DNA from: CAYOXX01 sp964408025
GTDB taxonomy: Bacteria > Acidobacteriota > DATKUA01
Reading direction: 5' to 3'
NCBI GenBank assembly: GCA_964408025.1
Contig: CAYOXX010000091.1
Span: 1-12,955, forward strand
DNA length: 12,955 nucleotides
The translations under genes were made by a program, and so were the position numbers. Shown piece by piece: positions 1 through 6,741 of this stretch. Positions within the stretch are counted from its first letter, which is position 1; each line of letters opens with the position of its first letter. Below the pieces are notes generated by a model. That model was not told where the DNA came from. It worked only from the letters and a program-made list of their open reading frames with translations, and ran no database searches.

Positions 1-1686
1 ATCGGCGCCACCACGCTCAACGAGTACCAGAAGCACATCGAGAAGGACGCCGCGCTGGAGCGCCGCTTCCAGCCGGTCTACGTAGGCGAGCCGGATGTCG
101 AGTTCACCGTCGCCATCCTGCGCGGCCTCAAGGAGCGCTACGAGGTGCACCATGGCGTGCGAATCTCCGACGCCGCCGTCCTGGCCGCGGCGACGCTCAG
201 CCACCGCTACATAGCCGACCGCTTTCTGCCCGACAAGGCGATAGACCTCATCGACGAGGCGGCAGCGCAGCTTCGTATCGCCATCGACAGCATGCCGCCC
301 GAGATCGACGAGGTCGAGCGGCGCGTGGTCCAACTGCGGATCGAGGAGCAGGCGCTCAAGAAGGAGAAGGACGCCGCCAGCCGCGAGCGCCTCGAGAAGA
401 TCCAGGCCGAGCTGGCCAACCTGGAAGAGAGCTCAGGCGCCCTCAAAGCCCGCTGGGTCAACGAGAAGGATGCCATCGGCCGCCTGAGCGAGCTTAAGGG
501 CTCACTCGAAGAGGTCAAGACCGAGATCGCTGCGGCCGAGCGGGAGTACGACCTCAACAAGGCCGCCGAGCTGCGCTACGGCACACTCGGCGAGCTGGAG
601 AAGAAGATCGGCGAGGCGCAGGAGCGCCTCCAGGAGATCCAGGGCGCCGAACCGATGCTCAAGGAGGAGGTAGGCGAGGAGGAGGTTGCCTTCATCGTCG
701 CCAAGTGGACCGGGATCCCGGTCTCGCGCATGCTCGAGGGCGAGATGGAGAAGCTGCTGAAGATGGAAGACCGCCTGCGCGAGCGCGTAATCGGCCAGGA
801 CGAGGCTCTGGGCTGCGTCTCCGACGCCCTGCGCCGCGCCCGCGCCGGCTTGGCAGATCCCAACCGCCCGATCGGTGCCTTCATCTTCATGGGCCCCACC
901 GGCGTCGGCAAGACCGAGCTGGCCCGAGCCCTGGCCGACTACATGTTCGACGACGAGCGGGCCATCGTGCGCCTCGACATGAGCGAGTACATGGAGCGCC
1001 ACACCGTCAGCCGCCTCATCGGCGCGCCGCCCGGCTACATCGGCTACGAGGAGGGCGGGCAGCTCACCGAGCGGGTGCGCCGCCGCCCCTACTGCGTCAT
1101 CCTCCTCGACGAGATCGAGAAGGCCCACCCCGACGTCTTCAACACGCTGCTGCAGATCATGGACGAGGGGCGCCTGACCGACGGCAAGGGCCGCACCGTC
1201 AACTTCCGCAACGCCGTCCTCATCATGACCAGCAACCTCGGCGCCCAGTACCTGATGCGCGCCCGCAGCGCCATCGGCTACCGCACCGGCGAGCCGAGCG
1301 CTGCCGACGCAGATATGCGCGACAAGGTCGGCGAGCTCCTCAAGCGGACCTTCAAGCCCGAGTTCCTCAACCGCGTCGACGAGATAATCTTCTTCCGCGG
1401 CCTCGACGCCGACGACATGCGCCGCGTCCTCGAGATACAGCTCGGCTACCTGAGCAAGCGCCTCGCCGAGCGCAAGATCGCCCTCGAGATCACCGACGCC
1501 GCCAAGGAGATCGTCGCTGCCGAGGGCTACGACCCCGCATTCGGCGCCCGCCCGCTCAAGCGCGCCATCACGCGCCTTGTCGAGAACCCGATCTCCACCA
1601 TGGTCCTCGACAGCCGCGTAGCCGAAGGCCAGACCGTAAACGTAGACGCCGGCGACGACGGCAAACTGGCATTCACCGCCGCTTGA
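1..1686 (+). CDS. clpB: ClpB disaggregase, 5'-truncated by window edge
   Basis: ClpB is a cytoplasmic hexameric AAA+ ATPase that pulls proteins out of aggregates together with DnaK. The frame is open from base 1, so the gene enters from outside; 561 residues are present of a usual ~860. The first residues, IGATTLNEYQKHIEKDAALE followed by RRFQPV, are the end of nucleotide-binding domain 1 with its arginine-finger pair. A long heptad-rich stretch at about 300-690 is the ClpB middle-domain coiled coil, which separates ClpB from ClpA and ClpC. The second AAA+ domain has Walker A GPTGVGKT (892-915), pore loop GYIGYEEGG, Walker B VILLDEIEKAH (D codon at 1108) and sensor 2 GARPLKRAI. The C-terminus is VNVDAGDDGKLAFTAA. 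No frame damage is seen. The 3' end has a diverged copy at 5159-5203. The upstream promoter lies outside the window. Confidence 0.97.
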   Translation: MGATTLNEYQKHIEKDAALERRFQPVYVGEPDVEFTVAILRGLKERYEVHHGVRISDAAVLAAATLSHRYIADRFLPDKAIDLIDEAAAQLRIAIDSMPPEIDEVERRVVQLRIEEQALKKEKDAASRERLEKIQAELANLEESSGALKARWVNEKDAIGRLSELKGSLEEVKTEIAAAEREYDLNKAAELRYGTLGELEKKIGEAQERLQEIQGAEPMLKEEVGEEEVAFIVAKWTGIPVSRMLEGEMEKLLKMEDRLRERVIGQDEALGCVSDALRRARAGLADPNRPIGAFIFMGPTGVGKTELARALADYMFDDERAIVRLDMSEYMERHTVSRLIGAPPGYIGYEEGGQLTERVRRRPYCVILLDEIEKAHPDVFNTLLQIMDEGRLTDGKGRTVNFRNAVLIMTSNLGAQYLMRARSAIGYRTGEPSAADADMRDKVGELLKRTFKPEFLNRVDEIIFFRGLDADDMRRVLEIQLGYLSKRLAERKIALEITDAAKEIVAAEGYDPAFGARPLKRAITRLVENPISTMVLDSRVAEGQTVNVDAGDDGKLAFTAA

Positions 1687-1703
1687 CGCTGAGATAGGAA
1701 GTA

Positions 1704-1722
1704 AACCACGAATACTACAGAG
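1704..1722 (+). repeat. AACCACAGAG-type 3'-UTR repeat, copy 1
   Basis: AAACCACGAATACTACAGAG sits 17 nt after the clpB stop and precedes the GTAGGG..TCC hairpin. The same order (stop, AACCAC-type motif, hairpin with GTAGGG) recurs on the minus strand after the Omp85 gene (5454-5502). Related copies lie at 2203-2222 and 5221-5235. Confidence 0.5.
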
Positions 1723-1743
1723 GAATTCCCTAGATACTCGTAG

Positions 1744-1764
1744 GGGGGTCCTTTTAGGGCCCCC
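1744..1764 (+). terminator. hairpin downstream of clpB
   Basis: GGGGGTCC pairs with GGGCCCCC (one G-T wobble) across a TTTTA loop, giving an 8-bp stem 57 nt after the clpB stop. No T-run follows, so classical intrinsic termination is uncertain; it may only protect the mRNA 3' end. A weaker relative of this hairpin occurs at 5245-5262 after the clpB-like remnant. Confidence 0.45.
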
Positions 1765-1810
1765 GTGCCTTGTCAAACATTCTTATCTGCCACCTACATT
1801 TATCGTTAGG

Positions 1811-1918
1811 AGGACAGATCCGTCCGCCGCGGCGGATCGGACAAGCTCTCCTGACCGCCGCCTCTCTAAAAACGGTAGGACAGATCCGCCGCGGCGGGCA
1901 AGCTCTCCTGTCTGTCAT
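1811..1918. repeat. tandem pair of GC-palindrome repeats
   Basis: Two direct copies (1811-1853 and 1877-1918) share the order AGGACAGATCC, palindromic GC core, CAAGCTCTCCTG. The core of copy 1 is TCCGCCGCGGCGGA (1823-1836, perfect palindrome); copy 2 has TCCGCCGCGGCGGG (1885-1898). Copy 2 continues into TCTGTCAT, which also follows the core at 10729-10763. An open frame across this area is judged non-coding because it simply translates the repeats. Confidence 0.7.
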
Positions 1919-1987
1919 CTCTCAGGTGGGATCGGCATTCCCGTCAGCCATCTATGTAGCGGCGGCCTTTAGGCAGCCTAGTCTGGC

Positions 1988-2010
1988 TCCGCCTGAGGCG
2001 GATAAATTCA
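1988..2010. repeat. TCCGCCTGAGGCGGA palindromic repeat
   Basis: A perfect 6-bp inverted repeat around TGA, followed by TAAATTCA. The near-identical arrangement CTCCGCCCGAGGCGG + TTTAATTCA is found at 5429-5452, so the unit is longer than the palindrome. The rest of 2011-2071 holds nothing I recognise. Confidence 0.65.
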
Positions 2011-2071
2011 GCCCGACGCTACCGCTCGCGCGGCTGCCGTAGCGGCTGATCGCAGCGTCTGGCGGGATTAA

Positions 2072-2140
2072 CATTCCTGTCTGTCACACATCCATACTAC
2101 ATCAGGAGGGCGGACATTCCTGTCCGCCATGCAGCGGGAG
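2072..2140. repeat. 70-bp direct repeat, copy 1, with 20-bp inverted repeat
   Basis: Begins CATTCCTGTCTGTCAC and ends GCAGCGGGAG. Inside it is the perfect inverted repeat GGCGGACATTCCTGTCCGCC (2109-2128). The second copy is 2319-2393, in the same orientation. Confidence 0.75.
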
Positions 2141-2202
2141 GCGTGGCCCTCATGAAATTTCGTATAATGGAATGAGTAGTAGGTAGTTCACGATTTCCTT
2201 TG

Positions 2203-2222
2203 AACCACAGAGACCACAGAGA
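2203..2222 (+). repeat. AACCACAGAG-type repeat, copy 2
   Basis: AACCACAGAGACCACAGAGA is the best-preserved copy of the repeat found near gene 3' ends in this window. It directly precedes a strong terminator hairpin, though no gene ends just upstream here, so a gene may have been lost from this spot. Confidence 0.55.
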
Positions 2223-2230
2223 TAGAAGCT

Positions 2231-2258
2231 AAAAGGTGCGCGAAAGTCGCGCCCTTTT
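2231..2258. terminator. strong intrinsic terminator, T-tailed on both strands
   Basis: AAAAGGTGCGCGA pairs with TCGCGCCCTTTT around an AAG loop, with one bulged T. It is flanked by A's on the left and TTTTGATTTT on the right, so it can act in either direction. On the + strand no long gene ends just upstream; on the - strand the nearest upstream gene ends at 2631. Confidence 0.6.
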
Positions 2259-2318
2259 GATTTTCCGCTTGGCGTTTCCCAAAACTATGTAGTGGTCACC
2301 TTTAGTTGGCCGCGGCGG

Positions 2319-2393
2319 ATTCCTGTCCATCACTCATCCACGCCATATCAGGAGGGCGGACATTCCTGTCCGCCGCTTCCCGCGCAGCGGGAG
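2319..2393. repeat. 70-bp direct repeat, copy 2, with 20-bp inverted repeat
   Basis: Matches 2072-2140 over its whole length (ATTCCTGTC.. to GCAGCGGGAG) with a few substitutions and a 6-7 bp insertion before the last motif. The 20-bp inverted repeat at 2355-2374 is identical to that at 2109-2128. Translated, it yields a GGRTFLSAASR peptide, so any ORF made of it should be treated as repeat translation. Confidence 0.75.
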
Positions 2394-2476
2394 CCATATC
2401 CCCAATTACTGACATGAGATTGCCGGTGAATTGGAATCGTTTGCGGTCCCCGTTTTTACCAAGGAGGATTGCGCAG

Positions 2477-2593
2477 GTGCAGGAGCGGGGAATGAAGATT
2501 CCAACCGGCAAGTATCTGGCGAGAAGCGAGGAAGCCAAGCTTGAAGAGGATCGGGAGAAACTGCTACGCGACCTCGGTTACTACTTGCAGTAG
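2477..2593 (+). CDS. small hypothetical protein, 38 aa
   Basis: An alternative to the longer open frame from 2306, whose first half only translates a repeat. A GTG at 2477 sits 9 nt after AAGGAGG (2461-2467). An ATG at 2492 in the same frame is preceded by AGGAG at 6 nt, so either start is plausible. The product ends IPTGKYLARSEEAKLEEDRE then KLLRDLGYYLQ: charged, likely helical, with no membrane segment. No family is recognised. It ends 37 nt before the convergent end of the glycosyltransferase gene. It may be a remnant of a larger gene or a genuine small protein. Confidence 0.3.
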   Translation: MQERGMKIPTGKYLARSEEAKLEEDREKLLRDLGYYLQ

Positions 2594-2630
2594 AGATCTG
2601 AATTTCAACCTCATCGCCGGCACGGAAAAG

Positions 2631-4283
2631 TCATTCGCCTGAGGACGCAGAGCTCGGGGATATCCACCGGGCTTGAGGCTTGATTCTCGCAATCGAAAAT
2701 TCAGGGTTGGCGTGCACGGTCGCCGGCGAGTAGTTAGTGAAGACGAGATTCTTACCGATCCGGATAAGCGGAATTACTTTACCTATGAAGAGCCTATTAA
2801 GCTCGCCAGCCGTCCTGTACCGCTCTGCAAATCGGTGGTCGAAGCGATAATGTGGCCTAAGGAGGTAGTTGCTGGCGTTGTCATTCAGGATCTGCTCGAT
2901 CTCTTCGATGCTGCTTCTGAGCAAAGGAACTTTTCTTAACGTGTAGTATTCAGTGAGCGGGCGGATGTCCATGTCGAGTTCGTAGGGAACTAGGATGACC
3001 GAGTTTACAGGGATGTTAGCCTCTATCCAGTTGATTGCAATATTGCGCGAATCACGCGACATGTCGAATGCATCGGCGATGGTGCCCCACGGCAGAAAAG
3101 CAAGGTAGATGACGCCGACGGTGGCAGCGGCGCTTACGAATTGTAAAACCTGTTTCTGTTTGAACGGCGGCAATCGCTCTAACCACGCGGCGAGATATTT
3201 TACTATTTTAACAATCCCGAGGGCGACCAGGAGTGCATATACGATGAAGAGAGGCAGGATATTTCTGGTGAAGGCAACGGACTGGCTGCCGAAAAAGATC
3301 AGATGAGCTGCTGGGAATGAGATTAGCACCAGGGCCTTCTTCCAGTCCTTGGTAAAGAGGCTCCACAAGCCGATAATTGCGAGGGGCGCAGAGGCCCAGC
3401 CGAAATCGGAGATTAATGTTTGAAGGTAGAAGACAATATGTGGCAACCCGGGAGAAACCGTTGCGCCAATGTGTCCTCGGGAGTAATGGGAAACTTCTGC
3501 TCCAACGTGATTTATGAAGGATGAAAAATCGAGTAAGGCAAAGGGCACGACAGCTAAAAATCCGATGACCATCGATACAAATAAGGAGAGGGCAAAGACG
3601 ACAAACCTTCGCGCGCAGCAGATCGCGATTGTAATCAGGCATGGGAGGATAATCAGCAGCAGGCTGTATTTTGATCCGACAACCAAGCCGCAGAGCAAGC
3701 CCGGGATGATGGCTCTGCGTGGGAAGTTGTTATTGTCCCAGTTGCTGATGATGTATAGCAGTACAGATGTTATTAAAAACGTGCCGACAATATCCACGTT
3801 AATGTAAGTCCAAGACATATTGAGATAGAAAGGCGAGAGAAATAACAGCAGCGGTGTGAGGAGAAGTATCGAGTAACCTTTAAAAAGTTTGTAGCCGATT
3901 ACGGCGATCAAGGCCATTGCCAGCACAGACAGTGTCGCGAAGATCACGCGCGCAGGGAATACCACCTGCGGATGGGAGTAGTATGGATAACTGACAGATT
4001 CAATCTCATCTGTATTGAGGATAGTCATCTGCGAGCAGCAATTTAAATAACCTAACGTGAAACCGATGGCGGTTAGATATATTGGGAGCGAAGGATATTT
4101 GAAGTAGTGCGGATTAAAATCTCCCGTCTGAAGGATGTTGAGGGCGGGATTTGTCAGCGCAGGTTCGTCGAAAAAGGAAATATAGGGCAGGCGGCCGGCG
4201 ATCAGATGGAAGCGGAGCAAACACGAAGTCAATAGAACAAAAGCGAAAGCCACAAGAAGACAAACAGCTTTCCATCGCTTCAT
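2631..4283 (-). CDS. GT-C fold membrane glycosyltransferase (PMT_2/ArnT-like)
   Basis: A 550-residue multi-pass membrane protein, probably transferring a sugar from a polyprenyl-phosphate donor on the outer face of the inner membrane. Residues 7-25 form the first membrane helix. The following loop carries the acidic pair FFDEP (D39, E40) in the position of the catalytic aspartate of GT39/PMT-type enzymes, then NPHYFKYPSLPIYL (58-70), the usual helix-2 entry motif. About ten more hydrophobic helices follow. The last ~150 residues, from NIAINWIEANIPVNSVILV, form a soluble domain. The substrate cannot be told. The ATG at 4283 has GGAG (minus strand, 4295-4292) 8 nt upstream. Base composition is far lower in GC than the neighbours (25/60 at 3781-3840), and no sugar-pathway genes adjoin it, so it may have been acquired. 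Function within the GT-C group is inferred from topology and the DE motif. Confidence 0.8.
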   Translation of the reverse strand: MKRWKAVCLLVAFAFVLLTSCLLRFHLIAGRLPYISFFDEPALTNPALNILQTGDFNPHYFKYPSLPIYLTAIGFTLGYLNCCSQMTILNTDEIESVSYPYYSHPQVVFPARVIFATLSVLAMALIAVIGYKLFKGYSILLLTPLLLFLSPFYLNMSWTYINVDIVGTFLITSVLLYIISNWDNNNFPRRAIIPGLLCGLVVGSKYSLLLIILPCLITIAICCARRFVVFALSLFVSMVIGFLAVVPFALLDFSSFINHVGAEVSHYSRGHIGATVSPGLPHIVFYLQTLISDFGWASAPLAIIGLWSLFTKDWKKALVLISFPAAHLIFFGSQSVAFTRNILPLFIVYALLVALGIVKIVKYLAAWLERLPPFKQKQVLQFVSAAATVGVIYLAFLPWGTIADAFDMSRDSRNIAINWIEANIPVNSVILVPYELDMDIRPLTEYYTLRKVPLLRSSIEEIEQILNDNASNYLLRPHYRFDHRFAERYRTAGELNRLFIGKVIPLIRIGKNLVFTNYSPATVHANPEFSIARIKPQARWISPSSASSGE

Positions 4284-4751
4284 CAGGAGGTCTCCGTTGA
4301 ATGATGTTCCCAGTCACCCAGGGGAAGGATAGATGTAATCAAGACCAAAAGCAATATTTTTTCGGCATGCGCGAAAAGTGACCATAATTTGTTGTCGGTG
4401 CGTTACAAGTCACTAAGCTAACACCCAACGGACACAAAGAGTCACGATCTGTTGCTTAACGTGAAGCTGTTCTGCGGTGAGGTTTCCGGCGAGTGGCATA
4501 ACAGGGATAAGCCTGCTGGTACGCATGGTGAATAATAAGGTGGGGACAAGGTCGGTAAATTTCGTTGCGCGGTCAGGGCAGATGTTGCATCAGCACATGC
4601 GGATTTAAGGCGTGGCCGAGCAATTGTATCATTTCGCGATAGCTTTCTACTACGGTCATTGGTGGAACATTGAAAACTCGATTATTGCATCACCATTCTC
4701 ATCTTCTCAATCGACATACACAGCAGCCGAAAAGGAACATTTATAGAAGTA
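4284..4751. other. 468-bp intergenic stretch without recognised features
   Basis: Lower-GC sequence between the glycosyltransferase start and a doubtful ORF. I see no tRNA, no long inverted repeat and none of the GGCGGA palindromes that crowd 1800-2400. The promoter of the minus-strand glycosyltransferase should lie at its left end, but no convincing hexamer pair stands out. Confidence 0.4.
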
Positions 4752-5039
4752 ATGGCACTTGATGGCAAGCCAGATACCGCTAACGGTGAGCTTAACGGCC
4801 ACCTTTATAACCCGGCAGAATTCCTGAAAGCGGATGTGCACTCAGTTACCCAATTTTCTCTCAGGTATATAGAGCTTAAGACTTGTTCTGGATTTTTCGG
4901 CTGCCGGGCAACGACGTCCGGAGAGTGCAGAACAAAAGATGACTCGCCCATGGTGAGACACGAGATAGGCAACATCGACTTTGCCCTCTTCGCTTCGCAG
5001 ATCGTAATGGGTTTTACTACCTTGCTCCTTAAAAAGTAA
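4752..5039 (+). CDS. doubtful hypothetical ORF, 95 aa
   Basis: Begins MALDGKPDTANGELNGHLYN and ends IVMGFTTLLLKK, with a cysteine cluster (CSGFFGC..GEC) in the middle. No family is recognised. There is no clear ribosome-binding site (AAGGA lies about 15 nt before the ATG). The opposite strand is also open over much of this interval (4805-5113), so coding direction is uncertain. The first ~45 residues look more protein-like than the rest. It lies in the low-GC segment just before the clpB-like remnant and may be debris of a decayed gene. Confidence 0.22.
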   Translation: MALDGKPDTANGELNGHLYNPAEFLKADVHSVTQFSLRYIELKTCSGFFGCRATTSGECRTKDDSPMVRHEIGNIDFALFASQIVMGFTTLLLKK

Positions 5040-5158
5040 TAAAAAATATGGTGCCGCTTATTCTTCCCTCCGCAGACTTCTTCCATGGCGAGAACTACCA
5101 CGAGAGCAGACACGACAGGCGTCCTGCCCTAAGTCTGCTTCTTGAAGACGCCGCGGCC

Positions 5159-5203
5159 GCAGACGACTAGAACAACGGTAAACTCGTTTTCACCGCAGCT
5201 TGA
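5159..5203 (+). pseudogene. decayed duplicate of the clpB 3' end
   Basis: Aligned without gaps to the last 45 bases of clpB (1642-1686), 33 positions match. The translation NNGKLVFTAA-stop parallels DDGKLAFTAA-stop of ClpB. The frame is broken by TAG at 5168-5170. Similarity appears to continue downstream: an AACCAT-type motif at 5221 and a TCCTTTAGGGC hairpin at 5245-5262 match the AACCAC motif and TCCTTTTAGGGC hairpin after clpB. Upstream of 5140 no convincing similarity is seen. It could be the end of a lost second clpB or a duplicated boundary of an inserted segment. Confidence 0.5.
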
Positions 5204-5244
5204 TTCAAAGGCTGGTTTTGAACCATAGAGACCATATGTGTAGA

Positions 5245-5262
5245 GGAGTCCTTTAGGGCTCT
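5245..5262 (+). terminator. weak hairpin after the clpB-like remnant
   Basis: GGAGTCC pairs with GGGCTCT (wobbles included) across TTTA, a 7-bp stem. It matches the clpB hairpin at 1744-1764 in loop and inner stem, with GC pairs replaced by AT pairs, as expected of a decaying copy. The rest of 5263-5428 holds nothing recognised. Confidence 0.3.
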
Positions 5263-5428
5263 CGTATTAAGTCGGACACTCTCTGAGGTTAAAAAGTCAA
5301 CTGATATACAAGACGACACGAAGGCTCTCAAGATTTCCCTATGCTGCGTGGAGAAATAGAAGACGGGAATTGTATTATTTGAACGATCTAACCGCGGGTC
5401 GAGTGTACGTGAAGGATAAGCGAGGGCC

Positions 5429-5452
5429 CTCCGCCCGAGGCGGTTTAATTCA
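5429..5452. repeat. CCGCCCGAGGCGG palindromic repeat
   Basis: CTCCGCCCGAGGCGG followed by TTTAATTCA; it matches 1988-2010 closely in both the palindrome and the AT-rich flank. It lies just beyond the hairpin that follows the Omp85 gene. Confidence 0.6.
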
Positions 5453-5453
5453 G

Positions 5454-5471
5454 GACATCCCTACGGGTGTC
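5454..5471 (-). terminator. hairpin downstream of the Omp85 gene
   Basis: GACACCC pairs with GGGATGTC (minus strand; one C-A mismatch) around GTAG, about 43 nt after the Omp85 stop. On the minus strand it is preceded by AAACCACAGAGAGCACAG (about 5484-5502), the same arrangement as after clpB. No T-run follows, so termination is unproven. Confidence 0.4.
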
Positions 5472-5513
5472 TGAAGATTACGCTGTGCTCTCTGTGGTTT
5501 GCTTCTCTTTCCC

Positions 5514-6741
5514 TTAGAATCGGAATCCAGTGCTGAGGTGGAAGCGCAGGGAGCGGACGAGGTCGTGGGCGATTTCGGCCTTGAGGCCGAAGAATCCGGC
5601 GAAGGCCCAGGCGCCGATTCCGGCGCCGTAGTGGAAGTCGGCGTCGCCCATCGCGGTGCCGTGGTCGTACACGGCGCCGGCGTCGAAGAAGAAGTGGAAT
5701 CCTGCGCGGTAGAAGGCAGCCAGCGGCGTGAGCGGCAGCCGCAGCTCGAGTGATGCAAGCGCGATGTTGTCGCCCACGTAGTCGCCCGAGCGGTGGCCGC
5801 GCAGGGCGGATGCGCCCCCCAGCAGCAGCTTCTGGTAGGGAGGCAGTGCCGCGTCGGCGCGGCGGTGGTAGAAGCGCCCGGCGAGAATCGACTGTCCGAT
5901 GAGGCCCTTGTAGCCGCGCAGGTCGACGCTGTAGAGGTTGCAGGCCGGGCCGCCGTCGCGCACCGCCAGGCGCTCCCAGCCGAAGCCGGCGTAGACGGCG
6001 TCGCGCGGCAGGCTGACATCGCGGCGCGTGTCGAGGGCGACGTCGACACCGTAGGTGAAGAAGCTCTCGTCGAGGGCGCCGAACTCGATGTCCGTCCAGC
6101 CGCCCCTGAACCTGAGCAGGAGCCAATCGAAGCGCGCCGCGGCGCCGCCCCAGACCTCGACCCGGTCGTCGCCCACCTCGTAGAATGGATTCTCCCTGCT
6201 GAGGATGCCGGCGCCCGCGAAGAGCCGCCAGCGCAGCGGCCCCACCACACCGAAGTCGCGCGAGGCCTCGACCGCCGCCCGCTTGGTGCCGCCCCAGGTG
6301 AGCGGGAAGCTGAGGCGCTCGCCCGTCCCGAGCAGGTCGATACCGACGACGCGGATGCCGTAGGTGAAGCCGTACTGGCCGCCGACTTCCAGGATCGGCA
6401 TGAACATGAACTTCTTGGCCAGCGGCGGCCGCTCGCGCACGACGATGATCAGCACCGCGCGCTCGGCCCTCTCCAGCGAGCGGTAGCGCACNNNNNNNNN
6501 NGCGCACCAGCAGGCGCACCCACTCGAAGCGGCCGCTTCCCCTCAGGCGCCTGCGGACCTCGTCCAGGTAGGGCTCGGAGAGCTGATCGCCCACCTCGAC
6601 GCCGGCCAGGCGGATGATCTCGTCGTCGGGGACGGTGGCGTTGCCGTGCACGCGGATCTCGACCACCTCGTCGGCGCGGCACAGTCCGGCGAGCGCTAAG
6701 AGAGCAAGCACGAGAAGAGCGGGCATTAGAATCCTACTCAT
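5514..6741 (-). CDS. Omp85-family outer-membrane protein with one POTRA domain (interrupted by N gap)
   Basis: A BamA/TamA-superfamily barrel of the outer membrane; members insert or export proteins or lipids. The start is ATG at 6741 with GGAGG 8 nt upstream. Residues 1-23 are a signal peptide ending LCRA. Residues 26-~98 form a single POTRA domain (VVEIRVHGNATVPDDEIIRL; the LRGSGRFEWVRLLVR strand; VLIIVVRERP). The rest is the barrel, with the family hallmark GGASALRGHRSGDYVGDN and a terminal phenylalanine (LSTGFRF-stop). Ten Ns at 6492-6501 put the two halves out of frame, but both flanks carry GTGCGC. Fusing them there restores one frame of 403 residues. It is shorter than BamA (five POTRAs), so it is probably not the main assembly factor. 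The gene overlaps its upstream partner by 8 nt. Confidence 0.9.
6492..6501. other. 10-N scaffold gap
   Basis: Left contig ends GCGCAC and right contig begins GCGCAC. Replacing the Ns and one copy of the shared hexamer shortens the gene from 1228 to 1212 nt, a multiple of three, and joins the POTRA strands seamlessly (LLVR|YRSLERAERAVLIIVV). The gap length is therefore probably a placeholder. Confidence 0.75.

Larger units (their letters stand above)
2163..2262 (+). ncRNA. possible small RNA between TATAAT and strong terminator
   Basis: A perfect TATAAT at 2163-2168 would start a transcript near 2175, and the hairpin-plus-T terminator at 2231-2260 would end it, giving about 85-90 nt. No good -35 hexamer is visible 16-18 bp upstream, and there is no start codon with a ribosome-binding site. 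The transcript would carry the AACCACAGAG repeat (2203-2222). This is an inference from signal spacing only; no known RNA family is recognised. Confidence 0.2.

Noticed and set aside
502..1776. Very long open frame opposite clpB (424 codons), and others opposite or out of frame with dnaA, Omp85 and MFS genes
   Set aside because: Expected shadows of GC-rich coding DNA; the products are low-complexity Ala/Gly/Arg/Val-rich while the true frames carry clear motifs.
1770..2042. 90-codon open frame on + after clpB
   Set aside because: It runs through the palindromic repeats, has no ribosome-binding site, and its composition follows the repeats.
2306..2491. First two thirds of a 95-codon open frame (+) and a 78-codon frame on the opposite strand (2302-2538)
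   Set aside because: Both translate the 70-bp repeat and its 20-bp inverted repeat; only the last 33-38 codons on the + strand have a start with a ribosome-binding site.
4301..4381. 26-codon ORF on + with AGGAGG upstream (4286-4291)
   Set aside because: The AGGAGG is the complement of the leader of the minus-strand glycosyltransferase, and the peptide has no recognisable features.
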